64,000 nt of DNA from DASQPA01 sp963757335 (GCA_963757335.1 CAVWRJ010000005.1:57295-121294), one strand, 5' to 3'. Shown: positions 40,149 to 50,666, counted from the stretch's first letter. Numbers and translations: made by a program. Notes: generated by a model from the sequence alone, not told the origin.

Positions 40149-40416
40149 GGCGACGACCGCCAGACTGCTGGCGACGACCGCCGTACTCCTGGCGAGGACC
40201 GCTACCCTACCTGGCGACGATCGCCGCACTGCTGGCGAGGACCGCCACCTTACCTGGCGGTGATCGCCGCACTGCTGGCAGCGACCGCCACCCTACCGCG
40301 TGATGCCGACTGCTGGCGAGGACCGCCACCCTATCGCCTGGCAGTCACCGCCAGACGGCTGGCGACGACCGCCGACCTACCTGGCGGTGATCGCCAGGAG
40401 TCCGGCGACGGCCGCC
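40149..40416. repeat. Array of twelve palindromic units at 21-22 bp spacing
   Basis: Units of the form GGCGACGACCGCC or GGCGGTGATCGCC begin at 40149, 40170, 40191, 40213, 40234, 40256, 40277, 40315, 40340, 40361, 40383 and 40404. Spacings are 21, 21, 22, 21, 22, 21, 38, 25, 21, 22 and 21. Each unit is an imperfect palindrome, so all sites face the same side of the helix. With the twin hairpins it fills the gene-free interval 39999-40483. No gene or CRISPR spacer pattern is present. Confidence 0.85.
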
Positions 40417-40483
40417 CGCTCGGCGATTCGGAGCTTCAGAACCTGTCCGGGCGCCCCGCCCCTTGCGCTAGACTCCCCCCGCC

Positions 40484-42773
40484 ATGCCCGATTGGAGCCC
40501 GGTCGACCTCCTGCCCGGAGTCTGGTTCGGGCTGCTCGCCCTCCTCCTCCATCGCACCTTGAAGCGCTGGTACGACCCGGTACCGGCCTGGGTGCTGGGG
40601 GCGTTCGTCCTCGTCCTTTTGCCGCTCTTCGGTCCGGTGCTCGGGGGCGGGAAGATCCTCCTGCCGCTCGACGGCCTCCGCGGAGAGGCGCCCTTCCGCG
40701 GGCTCCTGCCCGCCGATCCCCCCGGCAACCCGATCCAGGGCGACCTGCTTGAGCTCGTCACCCCTTCGCTCGCCGCCGTCCGCGAGGCCTATGGGGAGGG
40801 ACGGTGGCCGCTGTGGAACCCGCGGGTGGGGGCCGGGATGCCGCTCCTCGCCGACCCCCAGGCTCAGGCGGCGGCGCCCCTGGTCCTCCTCGCCACCCCC
40901 CTCCCCCTCTGGCGGGCGGCCGGGGTGACCGCCGCCCTCCGGGTCTGGGTCGCCCTCGTCTTCGGCTTCCTCCTCCTCCGCCGGCAGGGGCTCCACCCCG
41001 GCCCGGCCCTCGCCGGCGCCTTCGGCTTCGGCTTCGGCGGCTTCCTCCTCCTCTGGCTGGGCTGGCCGCTCGCCAATACGGCGGCGCTCCTCCCGCTCTT
41101 CCTATACAGCCTCGTCCGCTGCGACCAGGAGGGGGGACGCAAGGACCAGCTGCTCCTCGCCCTCGCGACCTTCTCGCTCCTCCTGGCCGGCCATCCGGAG
41201 ACGATCGTCTACGCTCTCGCCCTGGGGCTCGCCTTCCTGCTCGATCTCGTGCGGCGGCGGCCGGCCGGGAGACGCCGGGCCCTTCTCCTCGGGACGGGGC
41301 TCGCCATGGCCCTCGCCGCTGCCGCCGCGGCGCCCCTCCTCGTCCCCACCCTCCGCTACCTGCCGCAGACCCTCCGCGCCGCCCACCTGCGGGACCGCGC
41401 TCCGGTGCCGCCAGTCGCCGACGAATCTGGCAATACCGAGGGGGACGCCAGGGACGCCGGGCTGGCCGCTCGGCTCCTCCCCCTGGTCGCTCCCAACGCC
41501 TACGGCAACAGCCGCTTCTTCTCCTACTGGGGACGGGCGAACACCAACGAGGACGCGAGCGGCTTCGCCGGCACGGCGATCCTCCTTCTCGTCCTCCTCG
41601 GGGTCCTCGGGGTGGGTAGCGGTGATGCCGGCCGGCGCTTTCCCCAGGAGGGGGTGATGCTCGGGGCGGCCGGGCTCGCCCTTTTCCTCCTCGCCCTCGG
41701 GCCGGGCCCGGCACCGCTCCGGCTCACCCTCCTGGTCAATTTCGCCTTCGCCTATGTCGGCGCCTGCACCCTGGAGCGCTGGCGGACGGGGGAGGCCCCC
41801 CCGAACCGCCGCCCGGTCCTCCTCACCCTTCTGGTCGCCGCCGTTCTCGCGGTCGTCCTCGCCTGGGCCTACCTCGCTCATCCCGACCCCAGCGACCCCG
41901 GGCGGCTCGCCGTCCTGCGCTTCGGCTGGCTACGCTGGCAGCTCCGCTTCCTGGTCGCCACCGCGCTGCTCCTCGTCGCCGGCTGGCGCCAGAGATGGAT
42001 GCCGCCCCTGGTCGCGGTCGTCCTCGCTGGCGAGCTCCTTCTCGCCCACCGGCCCGCCAACCCGGCGAGCCCCGGGCGGCTCCTCTTCCCCCTCAACGAT
42101 CCGCTCCGCTTCCTCGCCGACCACCTGGGCCAGGACCGCATGGCGGCGCTCGGCTCCGCCTTCCCACCCAACCTGGCCGCTCTCTATGGCCTCTCCGACG
42201 CGCGGGTCTACAACCCCATGGCCCCCCAGCGCTACGCCCTCCGCACGGCGCCGATCACCGTCCGCTTCCGCGGCGAGGTCCCCGAGTGGGGGAACCCGGC
42301 GGACCCCCTCTATGCCCAGCTCGGCGTCCGCTATCTGCTCGTCGAGCCCGGCGGGGACTGCCCGGCGCCCCTGACGACCGCGCTCCGCGACCCGGCGGCG
42401 CTGGTCTGCGAAGTCGCCGACCCGCTCCCCCGGCTCTCGGTCTCCGGAGGGCCGGCCTTCGATCTCCAGATCCCCGACGCGGATCGCCTCGGCGCCCGGG
42501 TACCGGCCGGCGCCGGGGGCCGCGCCGGCCGGCCGGCTCCTCGCGAGCAGCCTCTACCAGGACGGCGGCTGGCGGCTCCTCGCGGACGGCCGGCGGATCG
42601 CGGCGGCCGAGGTCTCCGGCCCCTTCGTCACCGCCCCCCTGCCGGCCGGAGCGGTGTCGGTCGACCTCCTCTATCGCCCTCCGGGGTTCCTCCGCGGCTG
42701 CCTGCTCGCCGCCCTCGCTCTCGCCCTCGGAACGGCAGCATGGTGCCCGCCGCCGCGGAAGCCGGTAGAATGA
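40484..42773 (+). CDS. YfhO-like polytopic membrane protein (one apparent frameshift)
   Basis: About 760 residues with a dozen or more hydrophobic helices and a C-terminal periplasmic beta domain ending SSLYQDGGWRLLADGRRIAA and VSVDLLYRPPGFLRGCLLAA, typical of YfhO/GT-C-like bacterial membrane proteins linked to glycosylation of cell-surface polymers. The frame breaks at the G5 run 42515-42519; deleting one G joins AGAAPAG to RLLASSLY. The stop TGA overlaps the ATG of the next gene. Its position beside the polysaccharide exporter supports an envelope role. Confidence 0.78.
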
Positions 42774-43087
42774 GCCCGATGGCCGACACCCGGAAGCTCA
42801 CCCTCCGCTGCCCCGATTGCGGCTCCGACCTCGTGGTCGACGCCGCCACCGGCGAGGTGCTCTCCCATCGCAAGGCCAAGCAGCCCATCGCGGGCGGCCG
42901 CGACCTCGACAGCCTCTTCGCTGAGCTCGACCGCGACAAGGCCAAGGCGGAGGATGTCTTTCAGCGCGAGGTCGCGGCGATGAAGGACCGCGACCGGCTT
43001 CTCGAAGAGAAATTCAGAGAGGCCGTGAAGCGCGCCGAGGAAGATCCCGACGAAGGCCGCCCCCACCGTCCCTTCGACCTCGATTGA
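42770..43087 (+). CDS. Small protein with N-terminal zinc-binding CxxC
   Basis: The 105-residue product (ATG at 42770, or 42779) starts with a beta strand and a single CPDCGSD motif, then a central helix-rich region (LFAELDRDKAKAEDVFQREV) and an acidic C-terminus ending RPFDLD. One CxxC pair would need dimerisation to form a full C4 site. It is translationally coupled to the YfhO-like gene. I do not recognise a named family; a 2-TM-free cytoplasmic protein is predicted. Confidence 0.7.
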   Translation: MSPMADTRKLTLRCPDCGSDLVVDAATGEVLSHRKAKQPIAGGRDLDSLFAELDRDKAKAEDVFQREVAAMKDRDRLLEEKFREAVKRAEEDPDEGRPHRPFDLD

Positions 43088-43302
43088 GCGCCTTGGCCCC
43101 TCCCCTCCTGCCCCTACATGTGCCGATCTGGCACCCCTCGGCAAGTTGGGGTATACTGAGCCGCGGTTTTCGGTCCGCCCTCCCGCCGCCCGGCCCGACC
43201 TCCATCCTTAAGCACTCCTCAAGTTGACCGTCTCCCACGCCGAAACTAGATGAAGAACCACTCTGCACACGAGCCCGGCGGGCTCGGGAAAGGAAATGAA
43301 AA

Positions 43303-44943
43303 TTGAGTCCATGGTGGCTGCGCCCCACGGCCGAGGGCGCTTCGAACGAAGCAGAATCTGACGATAAGCAACGCGCGGAGAAGCCGAGCACGGAAGTGCC
43401 GACGCCCGCTCCCGTTGCGCCAACCGCGGTGGAGGCCCAGGCCCCGGCGCCTCCGCCCCCCTCGGAGGCCCGGCCGGAGCGGCCCGAGTTCTCCGCGACC
43501 TCCGAGCCTGCCCCAGCTGAGTCGGGTCGGCAGGCGGCGCTCTACGAGCCGCCCGCCTCCTCCCCCCTGACTTTCGACCGCGCCGAGGCCCACCCTGCCG
43601 CCTCCCCTTACGACTCCCCCTACGGCGCCCCCTCCTACGGCGCGCCGGACGACGAGTCGGAGCAGGACGAGCTCTTCCCCGACGACGAGGAGGACGACGA
43701 GGACGAGGAGTCCGAGACCGCCGGGGGGCTCGAAGCGGGCTCCGCCCAGGTCGGCGATGCCGGAAATGCCGCTAACGCCGCCCATGCCGCCGAAGACGCG
43801 GACGACGCCGAAGACGCCGAGGGTACGGAGACGGCCGAAGGCGCCGAGAAGGACGAAGCCGGCGAAAAGCGCGGCCGGCGCTCGCGCCGCAGCCGTGGCG
43901 GCCGGCGCCGCTCCGGCCGGTCCGCCGCCCCCACCAACGGCGGCGCTGCCGAGGAAGACGACGACGAGTCCCCCGAGGACGCCGCCGACGAGACGCCGGC
44001 GCCGCTCCCCGTGCAGGCCGCCCCACCGGTCGCCGCCATCGCCCCGCGCCGTCGCGAGCGCGAGAGGGAGCGCGAGCGGGAACGGGAGCGTCCGGAGGAG
44101 CGGGAGCGCGATCGGGAGAGCTTCTTCGTCTCCCCGTCGGAGCTGTTGCCCAGAGAGATCTACGTCCCCGTCGCCGAGCGTCCGCGCTCGCACAGCGAGG
44201 AGAAGAAGATCGCCCTCTTCTGCGACCTGGAGAACATCGCTCTCGGGGTGCGCGACTCGGACGTCGCCAAGTTCGATATCAATCTGGTTCTGGTGCGCCT
44301 GCTCGAGAAGGGCAAGATCATCGTCAAGAAGGCCTACGCCGACTGGGAGCGCTACAGCGACTACAAGCGCCCCTTCCACGAGGCCGCGATCGAGCTCATC
44401 GACATCCCCCAGAAGTACTACTCGGGGAAAAACAGCGCCGACATCAAGATGGTCGTCGACGCCATGGACCTCTCCTACTCGAAGGAGCACCTGGACACCT
44501 TCGTGCTCCTCTCCGGGGACAGCGACTTCTCGCCGCTGGTCTCGAAGCTCAAGGAGAACAACAAGTACGTCATCGGGATCGGGGTCAAGAACTCGTCCTC
44601 GAACCTCCTGGTCGACAACTGCGACGAGTTCATCTACTACGAGGACGTCTGGCGCGACTCCTCGAAGGCGCCGCAGATCGCGGGCTTGAACAAGAAGGCC
44701 GCCGAGGCCTTCATGCTGATGGTCGAGTCGATCCAGGCGCTCACCCGCGAGAACAAGGACGTTCTCTGGGGCTCGATGATCAAGCAGACGATGCAGCGCA
44801 AGAAGCCCTCCTTCAACGAGGGCTACTACGGCTACAGCACCTTCTCGGAGCTGCTGGAGGACGCCGAGCGCAAGAACATCATCAAGTTGAAGAAGGATCA
44901 GCGCTCCGGCACCTACATCGTGACCGGCTTCGCCAAGCGCTGA
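43303..44943 (+). CDS. NYN (LabA/DUF88) PIN-like RNase with C-terminal OST-HTH domain
   Basis: The 546-residue protein has a disordered N-terminal half (about 1-285) rich in Glu, Ala, Pro and Arg, then an NYN domain beginning KKIALFCDLENIALGVRD and continuing KNSADIKMVVDAMDL and FVLLSGDSDFSPLVSKLKEN, where the aspartates form the PIN-like nuclease site. The C-terminus (about 465-546) is an OST-HTH/LOTUS RNA-binding domain. Together they suggest an RNA-degrading or RNA-surveillance enzyme. The start is TTG at 43303 after AAAGGAAA. The Arg/Glu repeat at about 255-275 and the SPDE-rich region resemble RNA-granule tails. Confidence 0.85.
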   Translation: MSPWWLRPTAEGASNEAESDDKQRAEKPSTEVPTPAPVAPTAVEAQAPAPPPPSEARPERPEFSATSEPAPAESGRQAALYEPPASSPLTFDRAEAHPAASPYDSPYGAPSYGAPDDESEQDELFPDDEEDDEDEESETAGGLEAGSAQVGDAGNAANAAHAAEDADDAEDAEGTETAEGAEKDEAGEKRGRRSRRSRGGRRRSGRSAAPTNGGAAEEDDDESPEDAADETPAPLPVQAAPPVAAIAPRRRERERERERERERPEERERDRESFFVSPSELLPREIYVPVAERPRSHSEEKKIALFCDLENIALGVRDSDVAKFDINLVLVRLLEKGKIIVKKAYADWERYSDYKRPFHEAAIELIDIPQKYYSGKNSADIKMVVDAMDLSYSKEHLDTFVLLSGDSDFSPLVSKLKENNKYVIGIGVKNSSSNLLVDNCDEFIYYEDVWRDSSKAPQIAGLNKKAAEAFMLMVESIQALTRENKDVLWGSMIKQTMQRKKPSFNEGYYGYSTFSELLEDAERKNIIKLKKDQRSGTYIVTGFAKR

Positions 44944-44957
44944 AAATCGCGACCGGG

Positions 44958-45014
44958 GGTCGGCTAGCTAGCCGCCGACCAACATCTGAGGGGGTCGGCT
45001 AGCCGCCGACCCCC
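44958..45014. terminator. Twin hairpins between convergent genes
   Basis: GGTCGGC/GCCGACC (44958-44980) and GGGGGTCGGC/GCCGACCCCC (44990-45014) share the sequence GTCGGCTAG...CCGCCGAC, as if duplicated. They fall between the stop of the NYN gene and the end of the convergent gene at 44999, whose last codons they overlap. No T-tract is present. Confidence 0.5.
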
Positions 45015-45529
45015 ATGAGCGAATCCGCCGTCCACCCCGGCCGCCGCCAACTGCGCTCGCGGCCGGGGACCTTCTCCAACCCCACCCGCAGGAGCTCCTC
45101 GCCCAGCCGCTCCAGGAACCGGTGCTGGCCCTTGACGACGGCCAGGTTCAAGAAGAACTCCCGCCCGACCCCATCCTTCTCGAGGATGAGCCGCAGCGAC
45201 TCGGTCCCCGGCCGCGGGCCGACCGAGAGCACCTGGTCGAAGGGGATGCGCTTGGGACGGAAGGTGTGGAGCGGCTGGAAGGCGAACCCCTCCTCGTCGA
45301 CGACCACCGCGGATTTCCCTCCCGTCCACCAGATCTTGGCCAGGCTCACCCAGAACAGCAGGCTGTAGGCGAAGAGCACCCCGAATCCCCGCCCCCAGGC
45401 CGCCCGCTCGTCCGCCTGGACGAACCAGATGACGACGCCCAGGAGCGCCACGACGCCGACCCCCCAGAACATGGCGCGGCGGGTCGTGCTGCGGACCCAG
45501 GGGCGGAAGGGGAAGCTCTCGGGGGGCAC
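44999..45529 (-). CDS. Small two-helix membrane protein with PH-like domain
   Basis: The 176-residue protein has two adjacent membrane helices (MFWGVGVVALLGVVIWFV and VLFAYSLLFWVSLAKIWW) and a C-terminal beta-rich segment, VVVDEEGFAFQPL then KRIPFDQVLSVGPRPGTESL, resembling bacterial PH-like membrane proteins. No enzyme motif is visible and the function is unknown. The M48 peptidase gene lies 43 bases upstream on the same strand, suggesting co-transcription. Confidence 0.7.
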   Translation of the reverse strand: MPPESFPFRPWVRSTTRRAMFWGVGVVALLGVVIWFVQADERAAWGRGFGVLFAYSLLFWVSLAKIWWTGGKSAVVVDEEGFAFQPLHTFRPKRIPFDQVLSVGPRPGTESLRLILEKDGVGREFFLNLAVVKGQHRFLERLGEELLRVGLEKVPGRERSWRRPGWTADSLMGVGG

Positions 45530-45572
45530 GGGGTGATCCTACTCGGTCGAGAGGCGGAAGAGCGAGCGAGCC

Positions 45573-47591
45573 CTACCTGCCAGACACCGCGGCGATGGCC
45601 GCCCCCGGCTCCTCGGGGATGGCGATGCCCCGGCGCGCCCGGAGATTTTCCTTGACCTCTTGGGTCAGGCGGGTCTCGACCGCGGTGCGGTCGCCGAAGA
45701 GGCTCCAGACCTCGGCCTCGTCGTCCGCCGAGGTGGTCGCTCCGGGTGCGGCGAGGGCCCGGGTCCACTGGATGCGGTGGACGGGCGAGGGGTGGCTGTC
45801 GTAGGGCGAAGGATCGCGGTGGATCGCCTCTTCGATCCCCTTGCCGAGCTCGTTCGGGTCCGGCTCCTTGCTGGGACGGTAGGCGTAGAGGTTCGGCAGT
45901 GGCCGCTTGGCCTCGATGACCTCGCCCAGGGCGGCCTCGGCGTGGGCGTTGAAGCGGATGGACCGCTCGACGACGTGCCGCAGGCCGCGCTCGAAGGAGG
46001 CCGCGCCGTAGGCGAAGGTGGCCCAGCGGTCGGCGAGGATCTCCTGGAGCCGGGAGGCGCCCTGCGAGACGCGCAGGAAGACGCGCTGGAAGCCGATGAC
46101 GAAGAGCCAGGCTGGGTTGTACCAGGCGGCCGCACCGTGTTGGGCGAGGTGCTCTGCCATCGTCGACAGCGAGCGCCGCACGGCGAGCGCAAAACCGCCG
46201 CCGGCGGTATCCCGGTTCGAGAAGTGCCCGTACTCGTGCGCCAGGATCGCCCGGAAGGGGCCCATCTTCATCCCTTCGAGCACCGCGACCCCGAGGATCA
46301 GGCAACGCTCCGAGTCGCCGCGGAGCTGCCGCAGCAGGCCGCCGCGCTCCATGACCGCGAGGTCCGTCCCCGGGGTCAGATAGATGCTGTCGACCGGCCG
46401 GGTACCGATCTTACCGGCGACCTCCCCGAGTAGTCCCTGCAGGCGGGGCTCCTCGCCAGGCGCGAGACGCAGACCCGGATCCTCGTCGCGGCTCCGCGTG
46501 AAGAGGCCCTTGAAGATCGCGCGGAGGGTGCCGAAGAGCACGACGACGATGAGGACGACGAGCCTCACGGGGATGTGCCCGATGGCGAAGATGCCGTAAA
46601 GAGCCCCGCCCGCGGCCGCCAACACCAGGAGGGCGACGACCGGAATCGACAGCCAGTAGTAGACACAGGAAAGCCACAGCACCCCCCGGTAGAGCCGGCG
46701 CAGGCGGCGGTCCCCTCCGATCGCCTCTCCGCTCGCCTGGCCCGGCGCGCGCTCGGCGGAGCGGAGGGTCGCGCGGCTCAAGGCCCAGCCGGAGGAGAAG
46801 AGGAGGAGGAGACCGGTCGCCCAGGCGGCCAGGAAGACCAGGGCGGGCTGGCCGTAGCGAACGTACCAGGGTCGCGAGTCGCGGAGAGCGGCGAGCAGCC
46901 CCTCGTACGGCTGGCCGGAAAAGCCGCGCGCGTGCGCCGCGGCAAGCGAGCCCTCCGCCGCGTCGAGATCACCCCGCAGGGCCCCGGCGAGCGACCGGTA
47001 GAGATAGCCGCCGGCCTCCTTCGGCTCCAGGGCCACGAGGCGGTCGGCGGCATCGGTGAGGAGAGCGGGCGACTGGTTGACGAGCGCGGCCTGGGCGAGA
47101 GCGGCCTGGTAGTAGAAGTCGTCCGGATCGAGGTGGACGGCGCGCTGGGCCAGGTCGAGCGCCTCTTGGCGGTCGGCCAGCGGCGCCTCGTTGTCTCCGG
47201 AAGGGGCCGCGAGCGCCGAGGAGAGCGCCGCGAGATTGGGCGCCGAAGCCTTTCGGGCGAGGGCCGCGCGGAGGAGCCCGACGGCGTGATCGCGATTGCC
47301 GAGGGCGAGCTCTTCCGTACCCTCGCGGCGGAGGGCATGCGAGGAGGTGGGTACCATCTCGAAGACGCGGGCATAGAGGTCGCGGGCGCGAGCGTGGTCC
47401 CTCTGCTCCCGGGCCTCGTTGGCCTCCGCGAAGAGAGCGGCGGCCGGCGGGCTCTTCGCCGCGAGCTCCCGCGCGATCTCGGCAGCGAACGCCGCGTTCT
47501 TCTCCTTCTGCGGCTCCGCCGCGGCGATGGCCGGTAACACCGCGATCCCCACCAGGGTGAGGGCAAGCCCCGCAAGGCGACGAATTCTCAC
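45573..47591 (-). CDS. M48-family membrane metallopeptidase with TPR N-terminus
   Basis: The 672-residue protein has a signal sequence, a TPR region (about 50-230), several membrane helices, and an M48 domain with zinc-binding ILAHEYGHFSNRDTAGG near residue 450 (HEXXH). The start is GTG at 47591 with GGAGGAA six bases upstream. M48 proteases such as HtpX degrade damaged membrane proteins; this one is longer and faces a TPR domain to the outside. It is upstream of the small membrane protein at 44999. Confidence 0.9.
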   Translation of the reverse strand: MRIRRLAGLALTLVGIAVLPAIAAAEPQKEKNAAFAAEIARELAAKSPPAAALFAEANEAREQRDHARARDLYARVFEMVPTSSHALRREGTEELALGNRDHAVGLLRAALARKASAPNLAALSSALAAPSGDNEAPLADRQEALDLAQRAVHLDPDDFYYQAALAQAALVNQSPALLTDAADRLVALEPKEAGGYLYRSLAGALRGDLDAAEGSLAAAHARGFSGQPYEGLLAALRDSRPWYVRYGQPALVFLAAWATGLLLLFSSGWALSRATLRSAERAPGQASGEAIGGDRRLRRLYRGVLWLSCVYYWLSIPVVALLVLAAAGGALYGIFAIGHIPVRLVVLIVVVLFGTLRAIFKGLFTRSRDEDPGLRLAPGEEPRLQGLLGEVAGKIGTRPVDSIYLTPGTDLAVMERGGLLRQLRGDSERCLILGVAVLEGMKMGPFRAILAHEYGHFSNRDTAGGGFALAVRRSLSTMAEHLAQHGAAAWYNPAWLFVIGFQRVFLRVSQGASRLQEILADRWATFAYGAASFERGLRHVVERSIRFNAHAEAALGEVIEAKRPLPNLYAYRPSKEPDPNELGKGIEEAIHRDPSPYDSHPSPVHRIQWTRALAAPGATTSADDEAEVWSLFGDRTAVETRLTQEVKENLRARRGIAIPEEPGAAIAAVSGR

Positions 47592-47725
47592 GCCGTTCCT
47601 CCTCTCTCCGAGGGAGATGCGATCTGTCTTCTGAGTGACTGTACGGAGGATTCTATTTCGAAAAGCCGGCCCGGGGTAGCGCAGCCGTGCCCTACACCCC
47701 GGTGGCCTGCGCCCGGGACAAAAAA

Positions 47726-47757
47726 ATCGGGGGACCGTTCGGCCCCCCGATTTTCCT
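47726..47757 (-). terminator. Intrinsic terminator downstream of ahcY
   Basis: ATCGGGGG and CCCCCGAT (47726-47733 and 47744-47751) form a stable stem flanked by A- and T-rich bases on both sides. Read on the minus strand it is followed by a run of seven T, so it terminates ahcY about 27 bases after its stop. Confidence 0.85.
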
Positions 47758-47777
47758 TCAAGCTTAAGTCGCCTGGA

Positions 47778-49205
<1,428 letters not shown>

Positions 49206-49276
49206 GATTGACCTCCTCGTGAGGATTCCGGGCGACAGGAAGCACTCACCTCCATGGGCCCGAAAAGGGTTGAGGT

Positions 49277-49349
49277 GAGCGCCGTTCCTATGCTCCGGTC
49301 ATGGCCGGCGTCCGAGCCTGGGAGGGGACCCTCCTGCAACGCTCCTCGG
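49277..49349 (-). promoter_or_regulatory. S-adenosylhomocysteine (SAH) riboswitch
   Basis: On the minus strand, CCGAGGAGCGTTGCAGGAGG begins the motif; CCGAG pairs with CTCGG (P1), GGAGGG with the following CCCTCC (P2), and GAGCG pairs at a distance with the CGCTC of AACGGCGCTCACC (pseudoknot P4). Conserved words GAGGAGCG, CCAGGCTCGG and AACGGCGCTC are the core of the SAH riboswitch, and the gene downstream is ahcY, its classical target. It ends about 72 bases before the ahcY start. The likely outcome is activation of ahcY by SAH. Confidence 0.92.
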
Positions 49350-49393
49350 ACTGCCGCCTATTTTAACCCGTCCGGGTCGAATCCCCAAGCGCG

Positions 49394-49482
49394 GTCCTGG
49401 CTCGGTTTGGATCCGAGGACGGGCGACTGGCTGCGCGAAGCGCCCGAAGGAGACCGCCCGCAGGATCAAACCGAGCCAGGAC
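49394..49482. repeat. Structured intergenic repeat, copy 3
   Basis: Arms GTCCTGGCTCGGTTTGGATC (49394-49413) and GATCAAACCGAGCCAGGAC (49464-49482) pair along almost 19 bases with one bulged G. The inner stem is CGGGCG with CGCCCG and the apical hairpin is GCGC-GAA-GCGC. The core is identical to copy 2 over most of its length. It lies between the ahcY riboswitch and the divergent methyltransferase gene. Confidence 0.82.
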
Positions 49483-49556
49483 CCGAGCGGCAGGTGCGCA
49501 CTCTCCCGAAGGTGAGGACCTGTACTAGACTCAGGGCCGAGAGAGACGAGATCGCC

Positions 49557-50408
49557 GTGGCCATCGAAAACATCTCCGATACCGCGCGATGGGTGGCCGT
49601 CTATCGCGCCATGGAGACCGCCCGCCCCGACGCGATCTTCAGCGATCCCTTCGCCGACCGGTTGGCGGGGGAGCGCGGGCGAGCGATCCTCGACGAGATG
49701 CCGAAGGGGCTCGCCTATGCCTGGCCGATGATCGTGCGGACGGCGGTGTTCGACGAGATCCTCCTGGACATCGTCCAGAACAAGCAGGCCGACCTCGTGG
49801 TCAACCTCGCCGCCGGACTCGACGCGCGCCCCTGGCGGCTGCCCTTGCCGCCGTCCCTCCACTGGGTGGATGTCGACCTGCCGGGGATTCTCAACTACAA
49901 GACCGAAGCGTTGCGGAGCGAGAAGCCGGTCTGCCGGTACGAAGCGGTGACCGCCGACCTGACCGATGTCGCGGTGCGCCGGGCGCTCTTCTCCCGCCTC
50001 GGCGCCGGCGCCTCGCGCGCCCTCGTGATCAGCGAAGGCCTCCTCGTCTATCTCACGCCGGAGCAGGTGGGGACGCTCGCCACCGATCTCCACGCCCAGC
50101 CGAGCTTCAAGGAGTGGCTGATCGACCTGGCCAGCCCGCAGTTGCTCCAGTGGATGGAGAAGACCTGGGGCAAGAAGCTCAAGGCCGGCGGCTCGCCCTT
50201 CCTCTTCGCTCCGCTTGAAAGCACGGAATTCTTCCGGCCCTACGGCTGGCGCGAGGAGAAGTTCCTGTCGATGTGGGAAGAGGCGCAGCGGCTCCATCGG
50301 ATGATGAAGGGAGCCTGGTTCTGGAACCTGGTCGGACGGCTGTTGCCCAAGAGCCGGCGGGAGGGCCTCCGCCGCTTCTCAGGGCTCGTCCTGCTCGAAC
50401 GGGAGTGA
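49557..50408 (+). CDS. Class I SAM-dependent methyltransferase, LCMT-like
   Basis: The 283-residue protein starts at GTG 49557 (VAIENISDTARWVAVYRAME) and shows SDPFADRLAGERG, LVVNLAAGLDARPWRLPLPP and ISEGLLVYLTPEQV, the features of leucine-carboxyl-methyltransferase-like enzymes in bacteria, whose substrates are mostly unknown. The longer open frame to 49254 crosses repeat copy 3 and is not coding. It is divergent from ahcY, the gene that removes its product S-adenosylhomocysteine. Confidence 0.88.
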   Translation: MAIENISDTARWVAVYRAMETARPDAIFSDPFADRLAGERGRAILDEMPKGLAYAWPMIVRTAVFDEILLDIVQNKQADLVVNLAAGLDARPWRLPLPPSLHWVDVDLPGILNYKTEALRSEKPVCRYEAVTADLTDVAVRRALFSRLGAGASRALVISEGLLVYLTPEQVGTLATDLHAQPSFKEWLIDLASPQLLQWMEKTWGKKLKAGGSPFLFAPLESTEFFRPYGWREEKFLSMWEEAQRLHRMMKGAWFWNLVGRLLPKSRREGLRRFSGLVLLERE

Positions 50409-50457
50409 AGTAGTAGCTCTTTAACCCAGTCTTGACGGCGAACGCCGGGAGGAAGCC

Positions 50458-50562
50458 ATGGCAAAAGGCAACAATGCGCAGAAGAAAGAGACCAAGAAGC
50501 CCAAGAAGGCCGCGGTGAAAGCCGCGCCCGACACCAAGCCGAAGGACAATAAGAAGAAGTAG
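50458..50562 (+). CDS. 34-residue lysine-rich small protein
   Basis: ATG at 50458 has GGGAGGA seven bases upstream. The peptide begins MAKGNNAQKKETKKPKKAAV and ends DNKKK; nearly half of it is lysine, with no hydrophobic segment, so it is cytoplasmic and probably binds nucleic acid or ribosomes. Short MAKGNN(S/A)QKKExKKPKK-type proteins occur in other bacteria in my recollection, but I know of no assigned function. It stands alone, 49 bases after the methyltransferase stop on the same strand. Confidence 0.75.
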   Translation: MAKGNNAQKKETKKPKKAAVKAAPDTKPKDNKKK

Positions 50563-50666
50563 CGGTCTCCGGGGATAGCGGGGATGGCGGGCCTGTCGCG
50601 TAGGCGCCTGCCGCTTCGCTATCCCCGGTCGTCGTCTCCCTCCGGAGAGCCCCAGGCAAGAATCGC

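Noticed and set aside
40149..40416. CRISPR-like array
   Set aside because: The period is 21-22 bases with self-complementary units and no unique spacers of constant length; no cas gene is nearby.
43129..43157. TGGCAC...TATACT promoter ahead of the NYN gene
   Set aside because: The -10 TATACT is good but the -35 is weak, and the intervening leader is long; too uncertain to list as a feature.
49394..49482. Repeat copy 3 as a transcription terminator or riboswitch for the methyltransferase
   Set aside because: The same element occurs at 6.9 and 12.8 kb beside unrelated genes and no T-tract follows, so a gene-specific switch is unlikely.
49254..49556. N-terminal extension of the methyltransferase
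   Set aside because: The extension crosses the ahcY riboswitch and repeat copy 3 and has no domain; the GTG at 49557 begins the family sequence.
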